This document shows positions 1 through 7,753 of a DNA stretch of 64,000 nt, in pieces (the first letter of the stretch is position 1; every line of letters begins with the position of its first letter). The notes below the pieces were generated by a model. That model saw only the letters and a list, made by a program, of their open reading frames with translations. It did no database searches and had not been told where the DNA came from. The stretch comes from Bacillota bacterium (GTDB lineage: Bacteria; Bacillota; Desulfotomaculia; Desulfotomaculales; Desulforudaceae), in NCBI GenBank assembly GCA_040757205.1, contig JBFLXL010000002.1, positions 186,001-250,000 of the forward strand, given 5' to 3'. The translations under genes were made by a program, and so were the position numbers.

Positions 1-1338
1 GCTGTTATTTTTCTGGACGAAATCGACGCGGTGGCTCCCAAGCGTGCTGAAGTGGTGGGCGAAGTCGAGAAGCGGATCGTGGCCCAAATGCTGGCCCTGA
101 TGGACGGGCTGAAGACGCGGGGCAAGGTGATCGTCATCGGCGCGACCAACATCCCCGAGAAGCTGGACCCCGCCCTGCGGCGTCCCGGTCGGTTCGACCG
201 GGAGATCGCGATCGGGATCCCGGACCGGCACGCCCGGCTCCAGATCCTGCAGATTCACACGCGGGGTATGCCCCTGGCTAAGGATGTGGATCTCGACACG
301 CTGGCCCAGATCACGCACGGCTTCGTCGGCGCCGATCTGGAAGCGCTGTGCCGGGAAGCGGCGATGATCACCCTGCGCAAAATAATGCCCGAAATCGACT
401 TCGCCCAGGACTTCATTTCGTATGAAACCCTGGAAAGACTTGCCTTGAGGCAGGCCGACTTCCTGGAGGCGTTGAAGGAAATCGAGCCTTCGGCCATCCG
501 GGAGGTGTTCACCGAAGTGCCCGAGGTTGGCTGGGCCGACGTCGGTAGCCTCGACGAGGCCAAGCAGGTGCTGCAGGAGAGCATCGAATGGCCTCTGAAC
601 CACGAGGAGTTCTTCGCCGCCGCAGGCGTGCGGCCCCCGAAGGGGATTCTTCTGCATGGTCCGCCAGGGTGCGGCAAGACACTGCTGGCCAAGGCGGTGG
701 CCAGCGAGAGCCAGGCGAACTTCATCATGGTCAAGGGCCCGTCGTTGATGTCCAGGTACGTCGGAGATTCGGAAAAGGGCGTGCGCGAGGTCTTCCGGAA
801 GGCGAGGCAGGCTGCGCCCTGTATTGTCTTTTTCGATGAGATTGACGCGCTGGTGCCGGTCCGGGGCGCGGCGGACGGCGACTCCCACGTGACGGAGCGG
901 GTGATCAGCCAGTTCCTGACCGAACTGGACGGCATCGAGGAACTAAAGGGAGTGGTGGTCCTGGCCGCGACCAACCGGTTGGATATTATCGATCCGGCCA
1001 TTCTCCGCCCGGGCCGGTTCGACATTTTGGTCGAGTTGCCGTATCCGGACGAGCGGGCGCGGTTGGCGGTCCTGCAGGTCCATACGCGGGGCCGGCCGCT
1101 GGCTGCAGACATCTGTCCGGCCGCCTGGGCGCGGGCGACGGACGGCTTTTCGGGCGCGGCCTTGGAGGGTCTGTGCCGCCGGGCCGCCACGGCCGCCTTG
1201 AGGGATTGGATCGAATCGAGCGGCGGGTCGATCACCGCCGCGGGGCCGTTTGTGATCACGCTCGCGCACTGGCGGGAAGCGTACCGGGAACTCTGCAGGC
1301 ATCAGGGCGTCCCGTCGGAGGCGGGTGACATAGGATGA
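1..1338 (+). CDS. CDC48/VAT-type double AAA+ ATPase, 5'-truncated by the window edge
   Basis: The reading frame is open from base 1, so the start lies upstream; 445 residues are visible. The visible part opens with the Walker B motif of a first AAA module (FLDEIDA), followed by its arginine-finger region (RRPGRFDRE). A complete second module follows with Walker A GPPGCGKT near visible residue 220, Walker B IVFFDEIDAL near 275, sensor-1 AATNR and a second RPGRFD. Two tandem AAA modules define the CDC48/p97/VAT family of protein-remodelling hexamers. The stop overlaps the gvpG start (ATGA), so it is translated with the gas-vesicle genes and probably acts in vesicle assembly or turnover of Gvp proteins; that role is inferred from context. 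It is not GvpN, which has a single AAA module. Confidence 0.9.
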   Translation, partial: AVIFLDEIDAVAPKRAEVVGEVEKRIVAQMLALMDGLKTRGKVIVIGATNIPEKLDPALRRPGRFDREIAIGIPDRHARLQILQIHTRGMPLAKDVDLDTLAQITHGFVGADLEALCREAAMITLRKIMPEIDFAQDFISYETLERLALRQADFLEALKEIEPSAIREVFTEVPEVGWADVGSLDEAKQVLQESIEWPLNHEEFFAAAGVRPPKGILLHGPPGCGKTLLAKAVASESQANFIMVKGPSLMSRYVGDSEKGVREVFRKARQAAPCIVFFDEIDALVPVRGAADGDSHVTERVISQFLTELDGIEELKGVVVLAATNRLDIIDPAILRPGRFDILVELPYPDERARLAVLQVHTRGRPLAADICPAAWARATDGFSGAALEGLCRRAATAALRDWIESSGGSITAAGPFVITLAHWREAYRELCRHQGVPSEAGDIG

Positions 1339-1583
1339 TTGTGACTTACCTTTTGCTGCAAACGGCGAGTCTGCCCCTTACGCTCTTTCTTAAACTGGTG
1401 GAGAAGATCCACGAGCAAGCCTGGGAAGAGATGTACGGGGAAGAAAACATCAAGCGGGACCTCATGCGCCTGCAGCTATGGCTGGAAACGAAGGAAATCA
1501 CCGAAGAGGAGTACAACCGGGCGGAAGAGATACTCCTGGGCCGGTTGGAGGCGGCATGGGCCGCCGCAAAGCAGGAGGTGTAA
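1335..1583 (+). CDS. gvpG: Gas vesicle protein GvpG
   Basis: An 82-residue protein with a hydrophobic N-terminus followed by an acidic/basic amphipathic helical segment (EKIHEQAWEEMYGEENIKRD) and a C-terminal helix containing EITEEEYNRAEEILL. This is the usual size and pattern of GvpG, a minor gas-vesicle assembly protein of unknown biochemical activity. The ATG overlaps the stop of the upstream ATPase gene by one base pair pattern ATGA, indicating translational coupling. The next Gvp gene starts three bases after its stop. Confidence 0.88.
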   Translation: MIVTYLLLQTASLPLTLFLKLVEKIHEQAWEEMYGEENIKRDLMRLQLWLETKEITEEEYNRAEEILLGRLEAAWAAAKQEV

Positions 1584-1586
1584 GCG

Positions 1587-1967
1587 ATGGCACTCGAGCC
1601 GCGGCGCGGCGGCGACCTGGTGGAAATCATCGACCGGGTGCTGGATAAAGGACTGGTGATCAACGCCGATATCAACATCTCCGTTGCCGGAACGGAGCTT
1701 CTGGGAATCCAGATCAGGGCCGCCCTTGCTTCGTTTGAGACCGCCGCCAGGTTTGGCCTGCAGTTCCCGTCCGGCACCAATTACGAAACGGCGGCCTGGA
1801 AAGAGGCCACCATTAACAAAGAGGCCTGTCCCCAGTGCCGCAAGGCGGTCGACCTGGAGGAATTGATGGACGCGAGCTGCCCCTGGTGCGGTTGGATAAG
1901 TGCGAGGGCCCGCAGGGCCAAGGCTTTGCCGGAAGTCCTCCCGGCGTCCCGGGATGATTCCGCCTAA
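1587..1967 (+). CDS. gvpJ: GvpA/GvpJ-family gas vesicle protein with C-terminal zinc ribbon
   Basis: Residues about 8-60 are a GvpA/GvpJ domain (LVEIIDRVLDKGLVINADIN, then ISVAGTELLGIQIRAALASF), the fold that forms or caps the gas-vesicle rib. After it, residues about 80-106 contain CPQC, 13 residues, then CPWCGW, a typical zinc-ribbon double knuckle that GvpA and GvpJ proteins normally lack. At 126 residues it is longer than GvpA (about 70). The start is supported by an AGGAGGTG site at suitable spacing. It is more like GvpJ/M/S than the major shell protein GvpA, so it is probably a minor tip or nucleation component; gvpA itself may lie upstream of the window. The zinc ribbon could mediate contact with another Gvp protein. 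Confidence 0.88.
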   Translation: MALEPRRGGDLVEIIDRVLDKGLVINADINISVAGTELLGIQIRAALASFETAARFGLQFPSGTNYETAAWKEATINKEACPQCRKAVDLEELMDASCPWCGWISARARRAKALPEVLPASRDDSA

Positions 1968-2016
1968 GGCCGCGCCGCCACCCGGCGGACATACTGAACA
2001 CGAGTGTGATACCGGC

Positions 2017-2463
2017 ATGGATACACATGCGGAGGAACGGTTTTTGTCGGCCATGGACAGCGGCAGCCGCCTCCTGTTCTGGTACCTGGCGTCCCGTGGC
2101 CACGCCTCGATTGCGGAAATGGCCGCGGCGGTGGCGGCGGTGAACCACTTCGAGGTCCTGCGGCGCCTGGAAGAGGTGATCAACCCGGCAGCATTGACTC
2201 ACCTGGGCGCGCCAGCCGCCGAGTTTCGGGAGCGGGACCTTGACCCCGTAACCGGCGCGCCGGTCATGTTTCACTGGTGGTGCCGGAGCGGCGGTGAACA
2301 AAGAAGCGCCGGGCTTGCGGACGTTTTTGACGAAGCCGGCCGGCTGAAGATCTTTGTACAGGTGCCGCTTGATTTCAGGGCTGGAGTCCCGGATGTGCGG
2401 ATCAACAACGGGATTCTGGAGATCACCATCCCCCACGTACGGGCGGGGTGTAACGGGGGCTGA
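2017..2463 (+). CDS. Hsp20-like (GvpH-type) protein of the gas vesicle cluster
   Basis: The C-terminal half resembles the alpha-crystallin/Hsp20 fold: a strand-rich stretch VFDEAGRLKIFVQVPLDF followed by VRINNGILEITIP, the terminal strand signature of small heat-shock proteins. Hsp20-like GvpH proteins are known in gas-vesicle clusters and are thought to keep GvpA-family proteins soluble. The N-terminal 70 residues are helical and I cannot assign them; SIAEMAAAVAAVNHFEVLRRL could be a small helix-turn-helix. The start is uncertain: ATG 2017 is chosen, but an in-frame ATG at 1954 would overlap the upstream gene by 14 bases. Neither has a strong ribosome-binding site. Confidence 0.7.
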   Translation: MDTHAEERFLSAMDSGSRLLFWYLASRGHASIAEMAAAVAAVNHFEVLRRLEEVINPAALTHLGAPAAEFRERDLDPVTGAPVMFHWWCRSGGEQRSAGLADVFDEAGRLKIFVQVPLDFRAGVPDVRINNGILEITIPHVRAGCNGG

Positions 2464-2481
2464 CGGGACGGGGGATTGCAG

Positions 2482-2778
2482 ATGGCTATTGAACTCGACA
2501 CCGACAACATGAAGCACGGGTTGCTGGGGCTGGCAGTGGCCATAGTGGAGATCATCCGGGACGTCTTGAAACTTCAGGCGCTGGAAAGGATGGAAAGCGG
2601 CCGCCTGACCGGTGATGAGATCGAGCGGCTGGGCCGGGCCCTTTTGGAGATGGACGCGGCGCTGGAGGAAATCAAGTTGCAACAGGGCATCGCAGACACA
2701 GTCAGGGCTGTCCAGGACGGTCTGGACGACGTCGTTGACTGGATTGTTAACCCCGAACGCTGGGTCGACGAAATGTAA
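2482..2778 (+). CDS. gvpK: Gas vesicle protein GvpK
   Basis: A 98-residue, almost entirely helical protein. The pattern LGLAVAIVEIIRDVLKLQAL followed by RMESGRLTGDEIERLGRALL and a terminal helix is the GvpK family signature (two or three amphipathic helices, a minor assembly protein). ATG 2482 is preferred over TTG 2476 because a G-rich site (GACGGGGG) lies just upstream. It sits between the Hsp20-like gene and gvpF/L with a 15-21 base gap, consistent with one transcript. Confidence 0.88.
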   Translation: MAIELDTDNMKHGLLGLAVAIVEIIRDVLKLQALERMESGRLTGDEIERLGRALLEMDAALEEIKLQQGIADTVRAVQDGLDDVVDWIVNPERWVDEM

Positions 2779-2796
2779 GGAACGAGGTAGTCTTTG

Positions 2797-3702
2797 ATGG
2801 ACGGGAAGCAAGAAGCGGGAGTCAAGCCGCAGGTGCCGGACACGGCATTGGGAGCCGAGAGGACGGACGGCCGGGCAGCCATGGGCGTCTCAGTACCAGG
2901 GCCGGAGGCCGTGTACCTTTACGGGGTGCTGGAAAGCGCCGCCCACGGTTCTCTGGGGCCGATCGGCCTCGACGGGGCCGAGGTTTACCTCGTTGTCCAC
3001 GGGGGCTTAGCGGCCGTTGTTCACAATTGCCCGGACGCGGCATACCGGACCGGAGGCCGGGCGGCCGTCGAGGCCTGGGTCCTGGCGCACCAGCGCGTGC
3101 TGGACGTTGCGGCTGCACGCTTCGGCCCGGTGCTCCCCTTTGGCTTCGGCGTGATTGTATGGGGGAGGCAAGAGAGTGCGGAGGCTGTGATCCGGCGCTG
3201 GCTCGGAGACGAGGAACCAGGGCTGAGGGAAAAGCTGAAGAAGGTCCGTGGCAGGCAAGAGTATGGCATCCAGGTGTTCTACAATGTGGCTGTTCTGAGT
3301 AAAGATACGGTCGCCCAGAGTGAGCGGTTGCAGGAGCTGGAGGCGCGGATCAGGACCAGCCCCCCCGGTCTGGCCTACATGTACCAGCAGCAATTGCAGA
3401 AACTGGTGCGGCAGGAACTGGAGGGCCGGCTGGACCGGTGCTACCGGGAGTTTTGCGGCTCCATCCGGCAGCACGTGGCCGACGTGCGGGTGGAAAAGGT
3501 GAAAAAAGCGGACGGTGGAAGGGTGATGTTGATGAACTTGTCCTGCCTCGTGGACGAGGACCGGGTGCGGGACTTGGGCAAAGAGCTCCAGAGGATTACG
3601 GACCTTGACGGTATCGAGGTGCGTTTCACCGGTCCCTGGCCCCCGTACAGTTTTGTTTCGGTAGGCGATAGAAACCTGCCGGAGGGCGGGGTTCTGCCAT
3701 GA
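2797..3702 (+). CDS. gvpF: Gas vesicle protein GvpF/GvpL
   Basis: A protein of about 301 residues. After a variable N-terminus it starts the GvpF/L domain with VYLYGVLESA, the conserved Y-hydrophobic-Y-G opening strand, followed by LAAVVHNCPD and VLAHQRVLDVAAARFGPVLP, and ends with FTGPWPPYSFV, the characteristic C-terminal motif. GvpF/GvpL bind GvpA and are needed to start shell assembly. Start is ATG 2797 (or TTG 2794) behind AACGAGGT. The stop overlaps the next Gvp gene start. F and L cannot be separated by eye. Confidence 0.9.
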   Translation: MDGKQEAGVKPQVPDTALGAERTDGRAAMGVSVPGPEAVYLYGVLESAAHGSLGPIGLDGAEVYLVVHGGLAAVVHNCPDAAYRTGGRAAVEAWVLAHQRVLDVAAARFGPVLPFGFGVIVWGRQESAEAVIRRWLGDEEPGLREKLKKVRGRQEYGIQVFYNVAVLSKDTVAQSERLQELEARIRTSPPGLAYMYQQQLQKLVRQELEGRLDRCYREFCGSIRQHVADVRVEKVKKADGGRVMLMNLSCLVDEDRVRDLGKELQRITDLDGIEVRFTGPWPPYSFVSVGDRNLPEGGVLP

Positions 3703-3971
3703 GGCCGGTGCGGGACACGCGGGCCACCTTGGTTGACGTCCTGGACCGGGTTCTAAAAAAGGGGCTCCTAATCAATGCCGATGTTATCATTTCCGTAGCA
3801 GGCGTACCCCTTATCGGCGTGAGCTTGAGAGCCGCGGTGGCAAACATCGAGACCATGCTTAGCTATGGCATCTGGGAAGACTGGGATGCGGCCCACCGGG
3901 CAGTGGCCGGCGAACCGGGAGGGCCGGCGGCAAACCGGGAAATCGGAATGATTGGCTACAAGGGAGGGTGA
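3699..3971 (+). CDS. gvpJ: GvpA/GvpJ-family gas vesicle protein (second copy)
   Basis: A 90-residue protein with a GvpA/J domain at residues 9-58 (LVDVLDRVLKKGLLINADVI then ISVAGVPLIGVSLRAAVANI) and a short hydrophilic tail without the cysteine pairs seen in the copy at 1587. The ATG overlaps the upstream gvpF/L stop, and its own stop overlaps the gvpO start, so the three are tightly coupled. NADVIISVAG is closer to GvpJ/GvpS-type minor proteins than to GvpA, which usually has DAW in this position; the exact subtype is uncertain. Confidence 0.87.
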   Translation: MRPVRDTRATLVDVLDRVLKKGLLINADVIISVAGVPLIGVSLRAAVANIETMLSYGIWEDWDAAHRAVAGEPGGPAANREIGMIGYKGG

Positions 3972-4234
3972 TATCAGTGGGCTTAGAAAAGGCGGTGACC
4001 AGAGCCAAGAACTATTTGGAGCAGTTGACAGGTCTACTGGTGGAAAGAGTCATCGGGGCCGGCAAGACCGACCAAGGTTGGCAGGTAGTCTTGGAGGCTG
4101 TGGAGCGCAAGGCTGTACCTGATCTAATGGATATCATCGGGATATACGAAATGGAACTGGACGTCCGCGGCAGGCTCTTAGGCTATGAGCGGAAGAATCT
4201 GCGCAAGCGGGGGGAGACCTGCAAAGCCGAGTAG
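3968..4234 (+). CDS. gvpO: Gas vesicle protein GvpO
   Basis: An 88-residue protein matching GvpO by pattern: an N-terminal helix (AKNYLEQLTGLLVERVIGAG), then QGWQVVLEAVERKAVPDLMD and IIGIYEMELDVRGRLLGYER, an alpha/beta arrangement ending in the conserved tyrosine-arginine motif. GvpO is an accessory gas-vesicle protein reported to affect gvp expression or assembly. The GTG start overlaps the preceding stop (GTGA); a second in-frame GTG lies four codons downstream. It is the last Gvp gene visible; a repeat element follows. Confidence 0.88.
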   Translation: MISVGLEKAVTRAKNYLEQLTGLLVERVIGAGKTDQGWQVVLEAVERKAVPDLMDIIGIYEMELDVRGRLLGYERKNLRKRGETCKAE

Positions 4235-4238
4235 CGTT

Positions 4239-4396
4239 AACTACTCAGGAGCCAGGAGCCAGAATTCAGGAGTCAGAATGAAAAGAGAACCCGCCAGGCA
4301 TTTTCAAGACTTGATTGTTTGGCAAAAGGTTCATCAATTCGTTCTATCCTCCCTTATTCTGGATTCTGGCTCCTGACTTCTGACTCCTGAGCAGTT
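4239..4396 (+). mobile_element. Inverted-repeat element with truncated S23 four-helix-bundle gene
   Basis: Two imperfect inverted arms of about 41 bases, rich in CAGGAGCCAGAATTCAGGAG-type words, lie at 4239-4279 and 4356-4396. Between them, ATG 4278 opens a frame beginning MKREPARHFQDLIVWQKVHQ, which matches the N-terminus of S23 / 23S rRNA intervening-sequence four-helix-bundle proteins (usually about 115-125 residues). After about 25 residues the frame reads into the right arm and stops at 4376, so this is an internally deleted copy. Related arm sequences recur at 15511-15678 and 20995-21055. The remaining bases up to about 4626 show no gene. Such elements are common in bacterial genomes; mobility is inferred. 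Confidence 0.6.
4278..4376 (+). pseudogene. S23-type four-helix-bundle protein, N-terminal fragment
   Basis: The 32-codon frame encodes FQDLIVWQKVHQFVL, the conserved first-helix motif of the S23 (IVP) four-helix-bundle family, and then LILDSGS from the flanking inverted repeat. The remaining three helices are missing, so the fragment cannot fold as the family does. It starts inside the left arm of the element. Confidence 0.6.
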
Positions 4397-4626
4397 ACCG
4401 AGTAGCTGTCTTTGAGTTGAGGGCCGGGAAACCAGCTCCAACCTCACACATCTCACCTCACATCTCGCGGCCGGTAGTTGTTGAGTGGTGAACTGGGGCG
4501 AAAGAGCTTTCCTCCGTCCGAGTCCGTGGGCTTCTTTTTGTGCCCCGCTTCCGAAGCCGACAGGAATTTGGTGTAAAAAGGAGAACAGAAAAAGGAGAAC
4601 AGAAAAAGGATAACCATCCCGGGCTG

Positions 4627-5208
4627 GTGAGGACCTTGTTCGGACGCCGTGAGCAGTTGGCCGCCCTGGTATTGGCGGCCGCCATTGTCTTCGGTCTGGG
4701 CTATGTGTATGCTCAGGCCAAAATCAAGCCGCCCGAGCTTCCGGTTCTCGAACAGGCGGGGGAAAAGGAGCAGGCGACGCTCCTGGTCCACGTGGCCGGG
4801 GAGGTAAACGCCCCCGGCGTGTACCGGGTCGAGGGGGGCGCCCGGGTGGTGGACGCGGTGGAAATGGCCCGTCCCTTGCCTTCGGCCGACCTGCAGGCCC
4901 TGAACCTGGCCGCGCCGCTGCAGGACGGCCAGAAGGTGTTGGTGCCCCGGGTCCGGGCGCCGGATGCCCAAGGGTCGGTGCCGGGAGGCAGTGCCTCTGC
5001 CGGGGCGGGCGATTCCCGGATCAACATCAACACCGCCGACCGGGCCGAACTCGAGAATCTGCCCGGCATCGGCCCGGCCCTGGCCGAACGGATTATCCGG
5101 TACCGGGAGCAAAACGGCCCTTTCGTCTCGGTGGACGACCTGATGAACGTGTCCGGGATCGGTGAGAAACGGCTCGAAGGGCTGCGCGACATGGCCACCA
5201 CCTACTAG
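4627..5208 (+). CDS. comEA: ComEA-like DNA-binding competence protein
   Basis: About 193 residues: one membrane segment (about residues 9-31, LAALVLAAAIVFGLGYVYA), an SLBB domain (LLVHVAGEVNAPGVYRVEGG) and two C-terminal helix-hairpin-helix motifs (ININTADRAELENLPGIGPA; VDDLMNVSGIGEKRLEGL). ComEA is the membrane-anchored double-stranded-DNA receptor for transformation and delivers DNA to ComEC, encoded next. The start is uncertain: GTG 4627 puts eight residues before the membrane helix; GTG 4540 is also in frame. Upstream, a 14-base unit containing AAAAGGAGAACAG is tandemly repeated (about 4577-4610), giving several Shine-Dalgarno-like sites at poor spacing. Confidence 0.88.
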   Translation: MRTLFGRREQLAALVLAAAIVFGLGYVYAQAKIKPPELPVLEQAGEKEQATLLVHVAGEVNAPGVYRVEGGARVVDAVEMARPLPSADLQALNLAAPLQDGQKVLVPRVRAPDAQGSVPGGSASAGAGDSRININTADRAELENLPGIGPALAERIIRYREQNGPFVSVDDLMNVSGIGEKRLEGLRDMATTY

Positions 5209-5216
5209 GCGAAAAT

Positions 5217-5235
5217 AGGGGCCTGGCCCCTTTTT
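5217..5235. repeat. GGGGCC-T-GGCCCC dyad
   Basis: A perfect odd palindrome AGGGGCC-T-GGCCCCT followed by a T run lies between comEA and comEC. The same dyad with longer A/T flanks occurs inside mtaB at 23136-23160, and a degenerate relative lies near 43670. It could act as a weak terminator, but the in-gene copy shows it is primarily a dispersed repeat. Confidence 0.7.
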
Positions 5236-5265
5236 GGGTGTCCCTTTTTGGTGGGGGGAGAGCGG

Positions 5266-7722
5266 ATGAATAGGCCCTTGGTAATGATGGCGGTACTGTA
5301 CGGATTTGGCGTATTCCTGGCCGGGCATTTCCATCTGTACGGCGACCATCTTTTTTTATCGGTGGGGGCCGCTTTGACAGTGGCGTCCATCGCTTACTTC
5401 GCCGTCAAAAAGGCGGCGCCGGTGTTGATCCTGGCGCTGTTTGCCGTTCTTGGCGCGGCGGTGACCGGGTTGACCGTCGATCGGACCGCTTCTCCGTTGG
5501 CGGCGTGGGACAACTCCGCCGTGGTTCTGGAAGGGGCGGTGGTGAGGGACGCCGATGTCCGCCCGGACCGGGTGATTTACCTCCTCGCGGTGCACGAGGT
5601 CCGAAAGGGCAACGAGGTGATGCGTCCGGGCGGGCGCGTGGTCGTCAGCCACCGCGAACCGGACGCGGTCTACGGTTACGGCGATCTGTTGCGGACCCGG
5701 GGCGTGCTCCGGATTCCGGTGAGTCCCGGCAATCCCGGGGAGTTCGACTACCGGGCCTACCTGGAGCGCCAGGGTGTGGCCTTCAAGATGAACGTGCTCG
5801 GCACGGGCGCGATCGAGCGGATCGGTGTGGACCGGGGGAACTACGTGGTGTACCTGGCCCTGACCGCCAAGGAGAGACTGTCGGCGGGGCTGGAACGGGC
5901 GCTGGAACCCGGTGCCGCCGCCCTCGTCCGGGGTATTACGATGGGTGTGCGGGGTGAGATCGCGCCCGAGATGAACGAGGCCTTCACCGTCACGGGTGTG
6001 GTGCACATCCTCAGTGTCAGCGGACTGCACGTTGGTTTTCTGGTGGGATTGGTGCTCGTATTCACCCGCCTCGGGCGCCTGGACCCGAGGTGGACCCTGA
6101 TTATGGTGGTGGCGGTGCTGGCCTTCTACGCGGTGATGGTGGGGTTCAAACCGCCTGTTATCCGGGCTTCGGTCATGGCGCTGTTGCTGCTCGCCGCCCA
6201 CCAGATGGGACGCCTGCGGGACTGGCCCACCGCCCTGGCGCTGGCCGCGCTGGTGATCCTCCTCGGGAACCCCTTGAGCCTTTACGACCCCGGTTTTCAG
6301 CTTTCCTTCACCGCCACCTGGGGGATCCTGTACCTGGGACCCTTGATCGTCCGCGGTCTCGACCAGCTGGCGGCGGCCCGGCGCCTTTCCTGGTGGAAAC
6401 CGGCCGCCGGTTGGTTCCTGGCCGTGCCGCTGGCCGCCCAACTGGGCGTCTTCCCTCTGATCGCGTATTACTACAATCTGATTTCCCCGGTATCGTTGCC
6501 GGCCAACCTGGTGACGGTACCACTGGTCGGGCTGATCTTTGTGCTCGGTTTCATCAGCGCCCTGCTCGGCGCCTTCCTGCCGGCCGCCGCCTGGCTAACC
6601 GGACCGGCCACCGGGGCCCTGGTCGATCTTTTCCTGGCCCTGGTCAAGTTCTTTGCGGGTGTCAAAGGGGCCTATTATTACGTGCCCACGCCTCCTTTGC
6701 TGCTGGTCGGCTTCTGGTACCTGGCCTGCTGGGGGCTGGGCGCTTTTACCGGAGCCACCCCCTGGCGGGAAAGATGGCCGGGCGCGGCGGCGCTGGTGGG
6801 CGGGTCGAGGCGGCGTACTTTGGGAATGCTGGGGGTAGGCCTTTCCCTTGTTTTTGCTTTCCTGATCTGGCCCACCCAACCCTCCGGCCGGGACCACCTT
6901 GAGGTGCACTTCCTGGACGTGGGGCAGGGCGACTGCACGCTGATTCGGACCGGTACCGGTGCGACCGTCCTGGTCGACGCCGGCGGCTGGCGGGGGGAGG
7001 TGGCCGGTGAACCCGGAGCCGGGGAGAAAGTGGTGGTGCCCTACCTCCGGCGGATCGGAGTGTATGAGATTAATATCCTGGTGATCACCCACCCCCACGA
7101 CGATCACGCCGGCGGGGTCCGGGCGGTTGCCGACAAGCTCAAAGTGCGCAACGTCGTGGTGGCTCCCGACGGTGGGCGCGAGGAACTCAATCCGGCTTAT
7201 CCGAAGTTGATCGAGGAGTTAAAACAGGCCGACATTCCGGTGTTCCAGGTCTGGGCCGGGGATTGCCTGCGGGTGGACCAGCGGACTATTCTGAAGGTGC
7301 TTGCGCCCGTCTTTCCCCTGCTTTCCGGCACCCGGAGCGATTTAAACAATAACTCGGTGGTCTTGAGGCTGGACCACGGGGCCAGGAGTTTTCTATTCGC
7401 CGGTGACGTGGAGCAGGAGGGTCAGGCGCGCCTGACCCTGGGGCAGGAGGTCCGGGCGGACGTGCTGAAAGTGCCGCACCACGGCAGCGGCGCCTTCACA
7501 CCGGATTTCTTTCGGGCCGTCCGGCCGTCCGTGGCGGTGATCACGGTCGGCCGGGCGAATCCGTTCGGCCACCCCCATCCCCGCACCCTTGAAGCACTTC
7601 AGGATTTGGGTGCCGAGGTTTACCGCACCGATCTGGACGGCGCGGTGATCGTCAGGACGGACGGACATTCCCTGGAGATTGAGACCGGCCGGGAGCGGAA
7701 AGACTTGAGGCCCGCCGCTTAG
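5266..7722 (+). CDS. comEC: ComEC/Rec2 DNA uptake channel
   Basis: An 818-residue membrane protein with the three usual parts. An N-terminal DUF4131-like region (about 1-200) precedes the competence domain with multiple membrane segments (about 210-500, including VHILSVSGLHVGFLVGLVLV). The C-terminal metallo-beta-lactamase-like domain (about 550-800) carries FLDVGQGDCTLI, THPHDDHAGG, LFAGDVEQEG and VLKVPHHGS. It forms the inner-membrane channel for single-stranded DNA and may degrade the non-transported strand. ATG 5266 is chosen for its GGGGGGAGAG site. comEA lies just upstream and holA follows, the standard Firmicutes order. Full length and apparently intact. Confidence 0.95.
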   Translation: MNRPLVMMAVLYGFGVFLAGHFHLYGDHLFLSVGAALTVASIAYFAVKKAAPVLILALFAVLGAAVTGLTVDRTASPLAAWDNSAVVLEGAVVRDADVRPDRVIYLLAVHEVRKGNEVMRPGGRVVVSHREPDAVYGYGDLLRTRGVLRIPVSPGNPGEFDYRAYLERQGVAFKMNVLGTGAIERIGVDRGNYVVYLALTAKERLSAGLERALEPGAAALVRGITMGVRGEIAPEMNEAFTVTGVVHILSVSGLHVGFLVGLVLVFTRLGRLDPRWTLIMVVAVLAFYAVMVGFKPPVIRASVMALLLLAAHQMGRLRDWPTALALAALVILLGNPLSLYDPGFQLSFTATWGILYLGPLIVRGLDQLAAARRLSWWKPAAGWFLAVPLAAQLGVFPLIAYYYNLISPVSLPANLVTVPLVGLIFVLGFISALLGAFLPAAAWLTGPATGALVDLFLALVKFFAGVKGAYYYVPTPPLLLVGFWYLACWGLGAFTGATPWRERWPGAAALVGGSRRRTLGMLGVGLSLVFAFLIWPTQPSGRDHLEVHFLDVGQGDCTLIRTGTGATVLVDAGGWRGEVAGEPGAGEKVVVPYLRRIGVYEINILVITHPHDDHAGGVRAVADKLKVRNVVVAPDGGREELNPAYPKLIEELKQADIPVFQVWAGDCLRVDQRTILKVLAPVFPLLSGTRSDLNNNSVVLRLDHGARSFLFAGDVEQEGQARLTLGQEVRADVLKVPHHGSGAFTPDFFRAVRPSVAVITVGRANPFGHPHPRTLEALQDLGAEVYRTDLDGAVIVRTDGHSLEIETGRERKDLRPAA

Positions 7723-7753
7723 CGGGCGGTCGAGGAGAAGTTGGGAAGGTAAG

